This document shows positions 8,437-16,746 of a stretch of DNA of 64,000 bases, piece by piece. Origin of the DNA: Prosthecochloris sp. Its GTDB lineage: Bacteria; Bacteroidota; Chlorobiia; Chlorobiales; Chlorobiaceae. The stretch lies in contig JADMLA020000037.1 in NCBI GenBank assembly GCA_015482705.2, positions 28,160 through 92,159 of the forward strand, read 5' to 3'. The translations under genes were made by a program, and so were the position numbers. Within the stretch, counting starts at the first letter, position 1; each line of letters begins with the position of its first letter. The notes under the pieces were generated by a model. That model was not told the origin of the DNA and ran no database searches. It worked only from the letters and a program-made list of their open reading frames with translations.

Positions 8437-9879
8437 GTGTTACGTTCAGACAACAGCCAAAGGAAACCCTCATCAAGTTCCAGTACAGCAAAACAGTATC
8501 GGGTTTTAATCGCTGACGACGATAAATCAACCCGAATTCTGTTGAACCATTTTTTAAAAAAAATGGGCTATCAGCCTGTCGACGCAATCGATGGAGAGGA
8601 ATGTATTTCGATCCTTGAAAAAGAAAAAATAGATATCCTCCTCTTGGATATCAACATGCCGAAAAAAGACGGTTTTGGAGTTATGTCGTACCTCCGAAAA
8701 AAAGACATCCCGATACCGGTCATCATGATTACCGCTCTCAATGACATCCCTAACACGGTGAAATGCATAAAAATGGGAGCGTATGAATATCTTACCAAAC
8801 CACTGGATGTTGATCGACTTCAGATCGTCATGAGAAATGCAATCAGTGAATCGGAGCTTCACGATGCAGTTTCCCAATTGAAAAAAGAGCTGAAAACCAA
8901 GGAAATTTTCAAACAAATCATCGGAGAGAGTTCTTCGATCAAACAAACAATGGAACAGGCTCTGCAGGTCATGGAAACAGACCTCAATGTCCTGATAATT
9001 GGAGAAAGCGGAACTGGCAAGGAGCTTTTCGCTCAGGCCATTCATGAAGGCAGTAAAAGAAAAAACGGTCCTTTTATCTCTGTCAATTGTGCTGCTATTT
9101 CTCATGAACTTGCAGAAAGTCTTCTTTTCGGACACTCCAAAGGCTCATTTACCGGTGCAAACAATGACCATGAAGGATTTTTTGAGCAGGCTGATCAGGG
9201 AACGCTTTTCCTTGATGAAATTGGGGATATGAACGCAGATATACAGGCAAAAGTACTCAGAGCCATTCAGGAAAAGAAGATTCGAAGGGTCGGAGAAAAA
9301 ATCGAACGAAGCATCAACTTCCGGGTCATTTCAGCAACCCACTGGAACTTCGCTCATGCGCTCGACAGCAACTCTTTCAGAGACGACCTTTATTATAGAC
9401 TCGAAGAGTATCCGCTTTACATCCCGCCGCTACGGGAGCGAAAAGAAGATATTCCTTTTCTGGCGAAACATTTCCTCGAGGAGTTCTGTAGCGCCAATAA
9501 CATCAAACAGTTGAGTTTTACACCTGAAGCTGTCGAGGAGATGGTGGAATACCATTGGCCCGGCAATATTCGCGAACTTAAAAATGCCATTCAGCGAACA
9601 GCGATCAGCAGCAAGCACATCGGAGAAATAACATCGATACTCCGGCACAGAGGAGGACATATCAGAAAAAATGATCAAAAGATCATAACTCCGAACAACT
9701 GTACCCACATAGAAACAGCATGTAAAAAAGAAAAAATTCAGAGCCTCGAAGAAATCGAACGCAGGGCAATCGAAGAAGCATATAAAGCCTGTGAAGGCAA
9801 CCCGACAAAAACAGCTCAAGCCCTCGGCATCGGAAGAGCAACACTCTATCGTAAACTCAAGAAATTCGGACTCAACTAA
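8437..9879 (+). CDS. NtrC-family sigma-54-dependent response regulator
   Basis: Three domains in order. A receiver comes first, with an acidic pocket in IADDD and a phospho-acceptor Asp in LLLDINMP (~71). Next is an AAA+ sigma-54 activator domain with Walker A GESGTGKE, the sigma-54 contact loop as GSFTGA (consensus GAFTGA) and Walker B GTLFLDEIGD. A Fis-type HTH follows at the C-terminus (KTAQALGIGRATLYRKLKKF). It activates sigma-54 promoters when phosphorylated. The GTG at 8437 follows an AGGAAA ribosome site; a TTG at 8413 is less likely. No partner kinase is adjacent, so this is an orphan regulator. It lies 98 bp downstream of the chlorosome-protein candidate. Confidence 0.9.
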   Translation: MLRSDNSQRKPSSSSSTAKQYRVLIADDDKSTRILLNHFLKKMGYQPVDAIDGEECISILEKEKIDILLLDINMPKKDGFGVMSYLRKKDIPIPVIMITALNDIPNTVKCIKMGAYEYLTKPLDVDRLQIVMRNAISESELHDAVSQLKKELKTKEIFKQIIGESSSIKQTMEQALQVMETDLNVLIIGESGTGKELFAQAIHEGSKRKNGPFISVNCAAISHELAESLLFGHSKGSFTGANNDHEGFFEQADQGTLFLDEIGDMNADIQAKVLRAIQEKKIRRVGEKIERSINFRVISATHWNFAHALDSNSFRDDLYYRLEEYPLYIPPLRERKEDIPFLAKHFLEEFCSANNIKQLSFTPEAVEEMVEYHWPGNIRELKNAIQRTAISSKHIGEITSILRHRGGHIRKNDQKIITPNNCTHIETACKKEKIQSLEEIERRAIEEAYKACEGNPTKTAQALGIGRATLYRKLKKFGLN

Positions 9880-9925
9880 AAAAGCGACAGGTAACACAAC
9901 GCCACAGCTTCTCACTCGTCATTCA

Positions 9926-10387
9926 CTATCGAAGCTGGCTTGCCGCGGTGCTGATTCCCGTATGTCCAAAACCTCCCTCGCCACGAACTGTCTGTGATAG
10001 CGAGTTTACTTCCTCGAGTGTCACATGTTCGTAACGGGAAACGACCATTTGAGCAATTCGATCACCATGCTGAACCCTGAACGGCTTTTTTCCATAATTG
10101 ACAAGAATCACCTTGACTTCCCCCCTGTAATCTGCATCGATGGTTGCTGGGCTGTTGGGTAGTGAGATCAAGTGCTTGAGCGCCAAACCGCTGCGTGGCC
10201 TGAGCTGAGCTTCAAAACCTTCAGGCAGCTCGATACACAACCCTGTAGGAATGAGCGCGGTTGTAAAAGGATCGATTTCCACCGGAGCATCCAGACATGC
10301 AGCCAGATCCATGCCGGCAGCATTCGCCGTTGCATACCGGGGAAGAATGGCTTTTTTCTCGATACGGACTATCTTTACCGTAGACAT
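9926..10387 (-). CDS. dut: dUTP diphosphatase (dUTPase)
   Basis: Hydrolyses dUTP to dUMP and pyrophosphate, keeping uracil out of DNA and supplying dTMP synthesis. From the ATG at 10387 it has 153 residues and the five trimeric-dUTPase motifs: AGMDLAA (I), RPRSGLALK (II), [16 protein letters not shown] (III), RIAQMVV (IV) and the glycine-rich arm [10 protein letters not shown] (V). A TTG at 10420 would add 11 residues without support. It is divergent from bshB, with 57 bp between the two starts. Confidence 0.95.
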   Translation of the reverse strand: MSTVKIVRIEKKAILPRYATANAAGMDLAACLDAPVEIDPFTTALIPTGLCIELPEGFEAQLRPRSGLALKHLISLPNSPATIDADYRGEVKVILVNYGKKPFRVQHGDRIAQMVVSRYEHVTLEEVNSLSQTVRGEGGFGHTGISTAASQLR

Positions 10388-10444
10388 TGCAGAAAGTGGT
10401 TTATATTGGTTTTTACTCAAGATAACTCATTCGCACAATAAGCA

Positions 10445-11194
10445 TTGACAGTGAATAATAAAACAGAAAAGGTGTACGCTCTCGCTTTCGGTGCTCATCC
10501 TGATGATGTAGAGCTTTCCTGCGGGGCAACATTGTTGAAACTCATCGACGAAGGCCAAACAGTTGCCGTATGCGATCTCACCCAGGGCGAAATGGGAACC
10601 CTTGGTTCACCGGAAACGAGAAAAAAAGAATCCGACAGGGCAACAAAAGTTATGGGTTACACAAAACGCGTAACGCTCGATCTCGGAGACTCGAAACTTT
10701 ACTACACCGAAGAGGCACAAAAAGAAATCATTCGGGTCATTCGTCATTTTCAACCCTGTGTGGTGTTCGCCAACCCTCCGGACGAGCGGCACCCTGATCA
10801 TATCAAAGCGTCACGCCTGGTCAATGATGCGATTTTCTATGCCGGACTCAAAAAAATCACCACGGTGCACAACGGTGAGCAACAGGAACCTTACAGGCCG
10901 CCACATCTTCTCTACTATATGCAGTTCAAGCACATCGATCCGTCTCTCATCGTCGACGTCACAACAACGTTCGAACGATCCAGAAAAGGTATCCTCGCTT
11001 TCGGCTCACAATTCTACAAGGAAGGTGAGACGAATGAACCGGAAACCTTGATCCAGCGAAAAGAATTTCTCAGTGGACTCGAAGCCCGAGCCCGATATCT
11101 CGGAGAACAGATTGGGACCGAATATGGAGAAGGCTTTACTGAACCAGGTCCCTTGAAAGTAACAACGTTCACTGCTTTATTTCCAGAAAAATGA
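10445..11194 (+). CDS. bshB: BshB-type GlcNAc-malate deacetylase (bacillithiol pathway)
   Basis: A PIG-L/LmbE-fold zinc deacetylase of ~249 residues. The zinc-site motif AHPDDVELSCG is at residue ~17, TQGEMGTLGSPETR near 47, and the third ligand region PPDERHPDH near 111. BshB removes acetyl from N-acetylglucosaminyl-malate in bacillithiol synthesis; green sulfur bacteria are known to make N-methyl-bacillithiol. The start is TTG 10445 or GTG 10451, with no ATG nearby. The convergent downstream gene is a thioredoxin-reductase-like flavoprotein, which fits a thiol-redox neighbourhood. Confidence 0.88.
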   Translation: MTVNNKTEKVYALAFGAHPDDVELSCGATLLKLIDEGQTVAVCDLTQGEMGTLGSPETRKKESDRATKVMGYTKRVTLDLGDSKLYYTEEAQKEIIRVIRHFQPCVVFANPPDERHPDHIKASRLVNDAIFYAGLKKITTVHNGEQQEPYRPPHLLYYMQFKHIDPSLIVDVTTTFERSRKGILAFGSQFYKEGETNEPETLIQRKEFLSGLEARARYLGEQIGTEYGEGFTEPGPLKVTTFTALFPEK

Positions 11195-11282
11195 CAGTGA
11201 CGTCAGTTTCAACCGAACGTCTCAGTACCCACATTGCAACCCTCTTGGCACGTCATCCGCCAACCAAACCGTCATTTCCACA

Positions 11283-12224
11283 TCAATTGTAATCCACCTT
11301 CGCCGTATTTCTTCCTCTCAGAAACTTATCTACATACAGAGCGGCACGACATCCTTCTGAAGCAACAATTATAGCCTGCTTGATATCCTTGCACAATATA
11401 TCTCCTGCAGCAAAAACACCGGGCACGGATGTAGAAAAATCCACCCCTATCTTCAAACAACTTTCTTCGACACAATCAAGCTGACCTCCCGCATAGTCGA
11501 TGATAGGAGAAGAACCGCTCAGATAAAGAAAAACACCATCTACCTCGAGAGGAGTATTCTCTCCTTCGATTGCAAGAGACTCGACAGCTTTTTCCCCGTT
11601 AATCGCAGCAATGCGTTGGTTATACCGCACGTCAATATTCGGTTGAAAATCGAGCTCCTCGACCATTTCCGACGGCACCGAAAACGATGATGTCGGACAG
11701 AGCAAATACACTTTCCCAGCAAAGCGTGAGAGCACCTTCGCCTCTTCTATCGCTTCTCCTGTTCGGCCGGCAACGGCAACGACTTGCCCCTTGTAAAATG
11801 CAGCATCGCAGGTAGCACAGTAGCTGACACCAGCCCCCAAGAGTTCCTGCTCACCCTTTATCTTCCTGTTTTTTCCCATCGAACCGGTAGCGAGAATCAA
11901 AGCTTTTGCCCTGAAAACCTTGCCGCTCGCGGTAAAAACTTTTTTTTCGTGTTCGCTCAAATCAAGGCCGGTCACTTTTTCTCTGAAAAACTTTGCGCCG
12001 AACGATTCAGCTTGACCTCTCATCGAGTCGAGTAGTTCGATACCGGAAACGTCCGAACGAACCCCGGGATAGTTGGCAATAATGTGAGCCATACCCAAAG
12101 CACCGGCATGGGGATCCTTATCGAGGACAACCGTCCGCAATTCAGCTCTTGCAGTATAAATAGCTGCGGACGAACCTGCAGGCCCTCCCCCGATAATCAC
12201 AACATCATAGTGTTCTGTATTCAT
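11283..12224 (-). CDS. Thioredoxin-reductase-like FAD/NAD(P) oxidoreductase
   Basis: The 313-residue flavoprotein has the TrxB layout: FAD motif GGGPAGSSAAIYTAR (12-26), a redox-active CATC in YCATCDAAF (~135-138), a second NAD(P) domain and the C-terminal FAD site GVFAAGDIL. The NAD(P)-domain fingerprint is weak (VAGRTGEAIEEA rather than GGGxSA), so it may not be the cell's main thioredoxin reductase. The true substrate could be thioredoxin, a glutaredoxin-like protein or another disulfide. Bacillithiol-disulfide reductases of the YpdA/Bdr type lack this CxxC, which argues against that role. It overlaps by 2 bp the longest reading of the divergent transporter gene, whose real start is further in. 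Confidence 0.8.
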   Translation of the reverse strand: MNTEHYDVVIIGGGPAGSSAAIYTARAELRTVVLDKDPHAGALGMAHIIANYPGVRSDVSGIELLDSMRGQAESFGAKFFREKVTGLDLSEHEKKVFTASGKVFRAKALILATGSMGKNRKIKGEQELLGAGVSYCATCDAAFYKGQVVAVAGRTGEAIEEAKVLSRFAGKVYLLCPTSSFSVPSEMVEELDFQPNIDVRYNQRIAAINGEKAVESLAIEGENTPLEVDGVFLYLSGSSPIIDYAGGQLDCVEESCLKIGVDFSTSVPGVFAAGDILCKDIKQAIIVASEGCRAALYVDKFLRGRNTAKVDYN

Positions 12225-12324
12225 GAGACATCACCTGTTTGTAACTTTTCTCTTAATGGTTTCATATTGTCAAGAATTCTCTAAATTCCTCAAAGCTATC
12301 ATTTCCTTGCAAAAAACACAGGCC

Positions 12325-14001
12325 ATGCAAAAAATAGTAGTCTGGTTATCATTTTTTTTTCTGTGCTGCGCATTACCCTCTTGCAGCGATCCGCAGGAAT
12401 ATCGTTCAGATCACATTACCATTGGTATCGATGGCGACTTCGACCACCTGAATCCCTTACTGATACAACTCTCTCTCTCTCGAGAAGTCTGTACACTTCT
12501 CTTCCCGTCTTTGACAAAACCTTCCTACGATCGGCAAAAAGGAACTATCGAATTCAAACCTAACGCTGCTGAAAACTGGGAATTCAGCGACGATGGCAAA
12601 AAAGCGGTGTTTCATCTCAAAAAAGATGCGGTTTGGCAAGACGGCGAACCATTAACTTCCGAAGACTACAAGTTTTCGTACCGGCTCTATGCAAATCCTG
12701 AAATTGCCAGCACTCGCCAACACTATCTCAACGACCTTTTGAGGCTCGATGATGGCAGCATCGATTTTGAAAACAGCGTCGAAACACCTGACGATCACAC
12801 GCTGGTTCTGAAGTTCGACAAACCGATGGCTCCAGCCATAATCCTCGATCATTTCAATGATCTCATGCCGGTCGCTAAGCATATTTTCGATTCGATTCCT
12901 CCCGAAGAAATCCGCATGCGAGCAGCAGAAACACCGATTGTCGGTGCAGGCCCTTTCAAGGTGAAAGAATGGACTCGGCAGCAACAACTTGTCCTCGTAT
13001 CGAACGAGAAATCGATATTACCTCATCCGGGACTTACCTCCACGATGAGCTTCATCATCGTTCCCGAGTACACCACGCGCCTTGCCATGCTGAAATCAGG
13101 CCAGCTCGATGCACTCATATCTGCTGGCGGAATCAACCCGAAAGACCTTCCGGAACTGCAAAAGACAAACCCCGAGATCATGATAACACCCGTCAAGAAT
13201 CGATATTTCGACAGTATCGTATGGCTGACCATTGACGGGGAGTCCTATAGAAAGCATGAGAAAATCAAACCGAATTTTTTCTTCGGGGATAAAAAGGTAC
13301 GCCAAGCCATGACCCATGCAATTGACCGCCAAGCCATAATTGATGGCTTCATGGGCCCAGAACATGCTGTAATAGTCAATACATCACTATCCCCTGCCTA
13401 TGAAACGATCGCCAACCGGTCCCTCGATGCCTATGCATATGATCCCCAAAAAGCGCAGTCATTGCTCAAAGAGGCCGGATGGGAACCCGGACCTGACGGC
13501 ATCATGCAGAAAAACGGTAAACAGTTTTCTTTTTCCCTTGCAGCTCAGGCCGGGAACCCGCGCAGAAACTATGCGGCAACAATTATCCAGCAAAACCTCC
13601 GCGAGATCGGCATAGAGTGTGAGCTTAGAATCGACGAAAAGCTTATTTTCAACAAAAGCCAGAACGAATTCCGCTACGATGCCGCATTATCGGGCCTTGC
13701 TGCCGAAACCCTGCCGTTTCAGCTTATCATCTGGGGGTCGGATTTCAAGAACCGGCCTTTTAACTCTTCGGCATTTCAGAATGCAAAGCTTGACAGGGTA
13801 ATAAGCCGACTCAGCACTCCCCTTCGGGAAAACGAGAGCATTCTCTTATGGCAAGAGTACCAAACAATACTCCATGAAGAGCAGCCGAGAACCTTCCTTT
13901 ACTACTACGATGAACTCGAGGGATTCAGCGAAAGGGTTAAAAACGTGGAAGTCAATCTCCTTTCGACTCTTTATAACGCATATGAATGGGAGCTGAATTA
14001 G
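12325..14001 (+). CDS. Extracellular solute-binding lipoprotein, family 5 (peptide/oligopeptide type)
   Basis: From the ATG at 12325 the protein has 558 residues. It starts with a lipoprotein signal peptide (MQKIVVWLSFFFLCCALPSC, lipobox LPSC). The mature part is a periplasmic family-5 binding protein: NPLLIQLSLSREV, WQDGEPLTSEDYKFSYRLY, a VGAGPFKVKEW hinge and DKKVRQAMTHAIDRQAIIDG. Such proteins feed di/oligopeptides or similar ligands to ABC importers, but no permease or ATPase gene is adjacent. Its 3' end leads with a 95-bp gap into bchF. Confidence 0.87.
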   Translation: MQKIVVWLSFFFLCCALPSCSDPQEYRSDHITIGIDGDFDHLNPLLIQLSLSREVCTLLFPSLTKPSYDRQKGTIEFKPNAAENWEFSDDGKKAVFHLKKDAVWQDGEPLTSEDYKFSYRLYANPEIASTRQHYLNDLLRLDDGSIDFENSVETPDDHTLVLKFDKPMAPAIILDHFNDLMPVAKHIFDSIPPEEIRMRAAETPIVGAGPFKVKEWTRQQQLVLVSNEKSILPHPGLTSTMSFIIVPEYTTRLAMLKSGQLDALISAGGINPKDLPELQKTNPEIMITPVKNRYFDSIVWLTIDGESYRKHEKIKPNFFFGDKKVRQAMTHAIDRQAIIDGFMGPEHAVIVNTSLSPAYETIANRSLDAYAYDPQKAQSLLKEAGWEPGPDGIMQKNGKQFSFSLAAQAGNPRRNYAATIIQQNLREIGIECELRIDEKLIFNKSQNEFRYDAALSGLAAETLPFQLIIWGSDFKNRPFNSSAFQNAKLDRVISRLSTPLRENESILLWQEYQTILHEEQPRTFLYYYDELEGFSERVKNVEVNLLSTLYNAYEWELN

Positions 14002-14096
14002 CGTATACTCACATTGGGGCATTCCGTATTTTTGCTATATTCTTGAGCTTTTTGTTGCGATCGTCTATCATCTTCCACAGGTCAAGATCAACAGGT

Positions 14097-14564
14097 ATGC
14101 CTCGTTATACTCCCGAACAGCTTGAAAAAAGAAATCTCTCCGTCTGGACTAAAGTGCAGGGCATCCTTGCGCCCATACAGTTCGTTGCGTTCATAGCCGG
14201 CTTTGCCGTGACCGTTCTGTACAAACTAGGCATGGGTATCGACAACTTTACATGGGTAACCGCTTTTATCATTCTGAAAACCGCTATTTTTCTCCTCATT
14301 TTTATCACAGGAGCGTTTTTCGAAAAAGATGTCTTCGACAAATACGTTTTTGCACCGGAGTTTTTCTGGGAAGATATCGGTAGCACCATAGCAATAATCA
14401 TTCACCTTGCCTACTTTATTTTATTTTACATGGGCCTGGATGAAAATGTCCTTATCTGGACTGCTCTCCTCGCCTATCTGAGTTACTTGATCAACGCCGC
14501 ACAGTTTTTGTTCCGCTTGATCATAGAAAAACAGCATGCGAAAAAAACTCAAACAGCAAACTGA
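14097..14564 (+). CDS. bchF: 3-vinyl bacteriochlorophyllide hydratase
   Basis: Hydrates the C3 vinyl group on the bacteriochlorophyll pathway to a hydroxyethyl group. The 155-residue product from the ATG at 14097 begins MPRYTPEQLEKRNLSVWTKV, the conserved BchF N-terminus. It has four hydrophobic helices (around residues 20-40, 50-70, 95-115, 120-140), as expected for this membrane enzyme. A longer reading from 13986 overlaps the upstream lipoprotein gene and is not supported. It is followed by bchC after 16 bp and bchX, forming a bchFCX unit. Confidence 0.93.
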   Translation: MPRYTPEQLEKRNLSVWTKVQGILAPIQFVAFIAGFAVTVLYKLGMGIDNFTWVTAFIILKTAIFLLIFITGAFFEKDVFDKYVFAPEFFWEDIGSTIAIIIHLAYFILFYMGLDENVLIWTALLAYLSYLINAAQFLFRLIIEKQHAKKTQTAN

Positions 14565-14580
14565 AGCCAGCAGAACCGCC

Positions 14581-15564
14581 ATGAAAGCAAAAGCAATCGT
14601 TTTTACTGGTGTTCGCCAGATAGAAGTTAAAAACGTAACGCTCAAACCGGTCTCGTCGACCGATGTACTCATTGAAACCTATTGGTCTTCAATTAGTACA
14701 GGTACCGAAAAAATGGCTTTCGACGGCCTTATTCCTTCACCGCCGTTCATCTTTCCGTTTATCCCCGGCTATGAAACCGTAGGAAAAATCACAAAGGTCG
14801 GAGCCCATGTCAATGAAAGCCTCATTGGCAAGTATGCATACATAGCCGGATCTTTCGGATACGAAAACGTCAATGCCGCTTTTGGAGGAGCATCACAGTT
14901 TGTAGTCTGTCCGGTCGAGAGTATTACGGTACTTGAAGGTATTGACGACCCGAAATGCGGCATTGCTTTACCGCTTGGAGCAACTGCTCTCCATTTTATG
15001 GATCTTGCAGACATAACAGGAAAGAAAGTTCTTGTTCTGGGTCAGGGTGCCGTAGGCATTCTTGCCGTCCAGCTTGCCAAACACATGGGGGCAAAACTTG
15101 TTGCGGCTACAGAACCATACCAGAACCGCCTTAACTTCTCTTCTGCAGACCTGAAAGTTAACCCATCAACACAGGATGTTTCAGCAGCACTCGCTGGAAA
15201 CGAATTCGATGTCATGATAGACAGTACCGGCGTCATGAACGCTATCGAAACAGGCCTGCGCTTCCTGAAATTCCACGGCAAAGTAATTTTCGGGGGCTAC
15301 TACCAACGAATGAATATCGATTACTCACAGGCTTTCGAAAAGGAACTGTCATTTGTCGCTGCACGTCAATGGGCCAAAGGAGACCTGCTTCGTGTCAGAG
15401 AGCTTCTCAGAACCGGCAAACTGAACGCAAAAAAGATATTCACCCATAGCCACTCCGTTGATACCGATCTTGCCGAAGCGTACCATCAAGCATTCAATGA
15501 CCCGGACTGTTTAAAGATGATTCTCAACTGGAAAGAGCCAGATACCGAAACCCTTTCAGAATAG
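14581..15564 (+). CDS. bchC: Bacteriochlorophyllide a dehydrogenase (3-hydroxyethyl dehydrogenase)
   Basis: Oxidises the 3-hydroxyethyl group to acetyl in bacteriochlorophyll a synthesis. The 327-residue protein has a medium-chain alcohol-dehydrogenase fold: SSISTGTEKMAF and PFIPGYETVGKI in the catalytic domain, then a Rossmann domain with VLGQGAVGILAVQLAK. It lacks the structural zinc cysteine cluster of classical alcohol dehydrogenases, as usual for BchC. The ATG at 14581 is preferred because upstream codons lie inside bchF. It is 16 bp after bchF and 15 bp before bchX on the same strand. Confidence 0.93.
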   Translation: MKAKAIVFTGVRQIEVKNVTLKPVSSTDVLIETYWSSISTGTEKMAFDGLIPSPPFIFPFIPGYETVGKITKVGAHVNESLIGKYAYIAGSFGYENVNAAFGGASQFVVCPVESITVLEGIDDPKCGIALPLGATALHFMDLADITGKKVLVLGQGAVGILAVQLAKHMGAKLVAATEPYQNRLNFSSADLKVNPSTQDVSAALAGNEFDVMIDSTGVMNAIETGLRFLKFHGKVIFGGYYQRMNIDYSQAFEKELSFVAARQWAKGDLLRVRELLRTGKLNAKKIFTHSHSVDTDLAEAYHQAFNDPDCLKMILNWKEPDTETLSE

Positions 15565-15579
15565 GAATATCATATCTGT

Positions 15580-16695
15580 ATGACACCACGTACCATAGCC
15601 ATATACGGAAAAGGAGGCATTGGAAAAAGCTTCACGACAACCAACCTCAGCGCGACGTTTGCGCTTATGGGAAAAAAAGTACTGCAGTTGGGTTGTGATC
15701 CGAAACATGATTCGACAACATCGCTTTTCGGCGGAGTATCATTGCCAACCGTGACTGAAGTTTTTGCAGAAAAAAATGCCTGCAATGAAAAAGTGCAAAT
15801 CAGCGATATCGTTTTCAGAAGAGATGTCCCTGATTTTCCACAGCCAATTTACGGTGTTGAGCTGGGCGGCCCACAAGTCGGCAGAGGGTGTGGTGGTAGA
15901 GGCATTATTTCCGGCTTTGATGTACTTGAAAAGCTGGGGCTCTTTACCTGGGATCTCGATATCATTCTGATGGATTTTCTCGGTGATGTCGTTTGCGGAG
16001 GGTTCGCGACACCTTTGGCACGCTCTTTGAGTGAAGAAGTCATTCTTTTGACAACCAATGACCGCCAGTCGATATTTACTGCCAACAACATTTGCCAGGC
16101 AAACAACTATTTTCGAACCGTAGGAGGACAATCAAAACTCCTCGGACTCATTATCAATCGAGATGACGGTAGCGGTATTGCAGAAAAGTATGCGGCTTGT
16201 GCAGAGATAAACATCCTCATGAAATTGCCATACGATCCGGCGGCAAGGGATAAGGATGACAGCTTCAATTTCGCAATTCAGGTTCCTGAAATCGGAGAAA
16301 AGTTTCGCAAACTCGCCGCTGATATCATTGAAAGAAATATCGAATCCTGTGAGTCGGCCGGGCTTGATTTTCAAACATTTGTCCGCTTGTTCGGAGAGGT
16401 GAACGAAGCTCATCCAACCCCTGCCTCGGCAACAGAGCTAATCGGACAACAAACACAAACAAGTCCCGACCTTTCAGCACAGGAATACGATGATCCTGGC
16501 TCATCTGACAACGAAAAGCTGTTATCCTGCGTCGATAAACTCCCTGATGCCGAACGAGAAATCTACCGCATGATTGAAATTGATAAAAAAAGCGTCACGG
16601 AAACAGCCCGACTGCAAGGTATCAGTGAATCGGAAACCGAGAAAACACTTTCAGCCGCCAGAACCCGTCTGAGAAAACTGTTCTTCTCTCTATAA
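15580..16695 (+). CDS. bchX: Chlorophyllide a reductase iron protein BchX with an unusual C-terminal HTH-like extension
   Basis: The nitrogenase-iron-protein-like ATPase that passes electrons to BchYZ, reducing the C7-C8 bond of ring B. It has a P-loop GKGGIGKS (10-17), switch-type DPKHDST (40-46) and 4Fe-4S ligand cysteines at 104 (GRGCGGRG) and 139 (LGDVVCGG). The catalytic core ends near residue 280. A Ser/Thr/Gln/Asp-rich linker follows, then residues 321-371 read like sigma-70 region 4: LPDAEREIYRMI, SVTETARLQGISESETEKTL, ARTRLRKLFF. The HTH-like tail is the odd part; whether it is general in Chlorobi BchX I cannot tell. Confidence 0.92.
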   Translation: MTPRTIAIYGKGGIGKSFTTTNLSATFALMGKKVLQLGCDPKHDSTTSLFGGVSLPTVTEVFAEKNACNEKVQISDIVFRRDVPDFPQPIYGVELGGPQVGRGCGGRGIISGFDVLEKLGLFTWDLDIILMDFLGDVVCGGFATPLARSLSEEVILLTTNDRQSIFTANNICQANNYFRTVGGQSKLLGLIINRDDGSGIAEKYAACAEINILMKLPYDPAARDKDDSFNFAIQVPEIGEKFRKLAADIIERNIESCESAGLDFQTFVRLFGEVNEAHPTPASATELIGQQTQTSPDLSAQEYDDPGSSDNEKLLSCVDKLPDAEREIYRMIEIDKKSVTETARLQGISESETEKTLSAARTRLRKLFFSL

Positions 16696-16746
16696 ACAGT
16701 GACGAGTGGCAAGTAATATACAACCCGTCACTCGTTACTTGTCCCT

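Noticed and set aside
8554..9135. 193-codon minus-strand frame inside the sigma-54 activator
   Set aside because: Shadow of the receiver and AAA+ coding sequence, which carries all expected motifs.
16696..16746. Complementary ACGAGTG/CACTCGT and CAAGTAA/TTACTTG segments between bchX and typA
   Set aside because: Stems are not nested and lack a T run; too weak to list as a terminator on its own.
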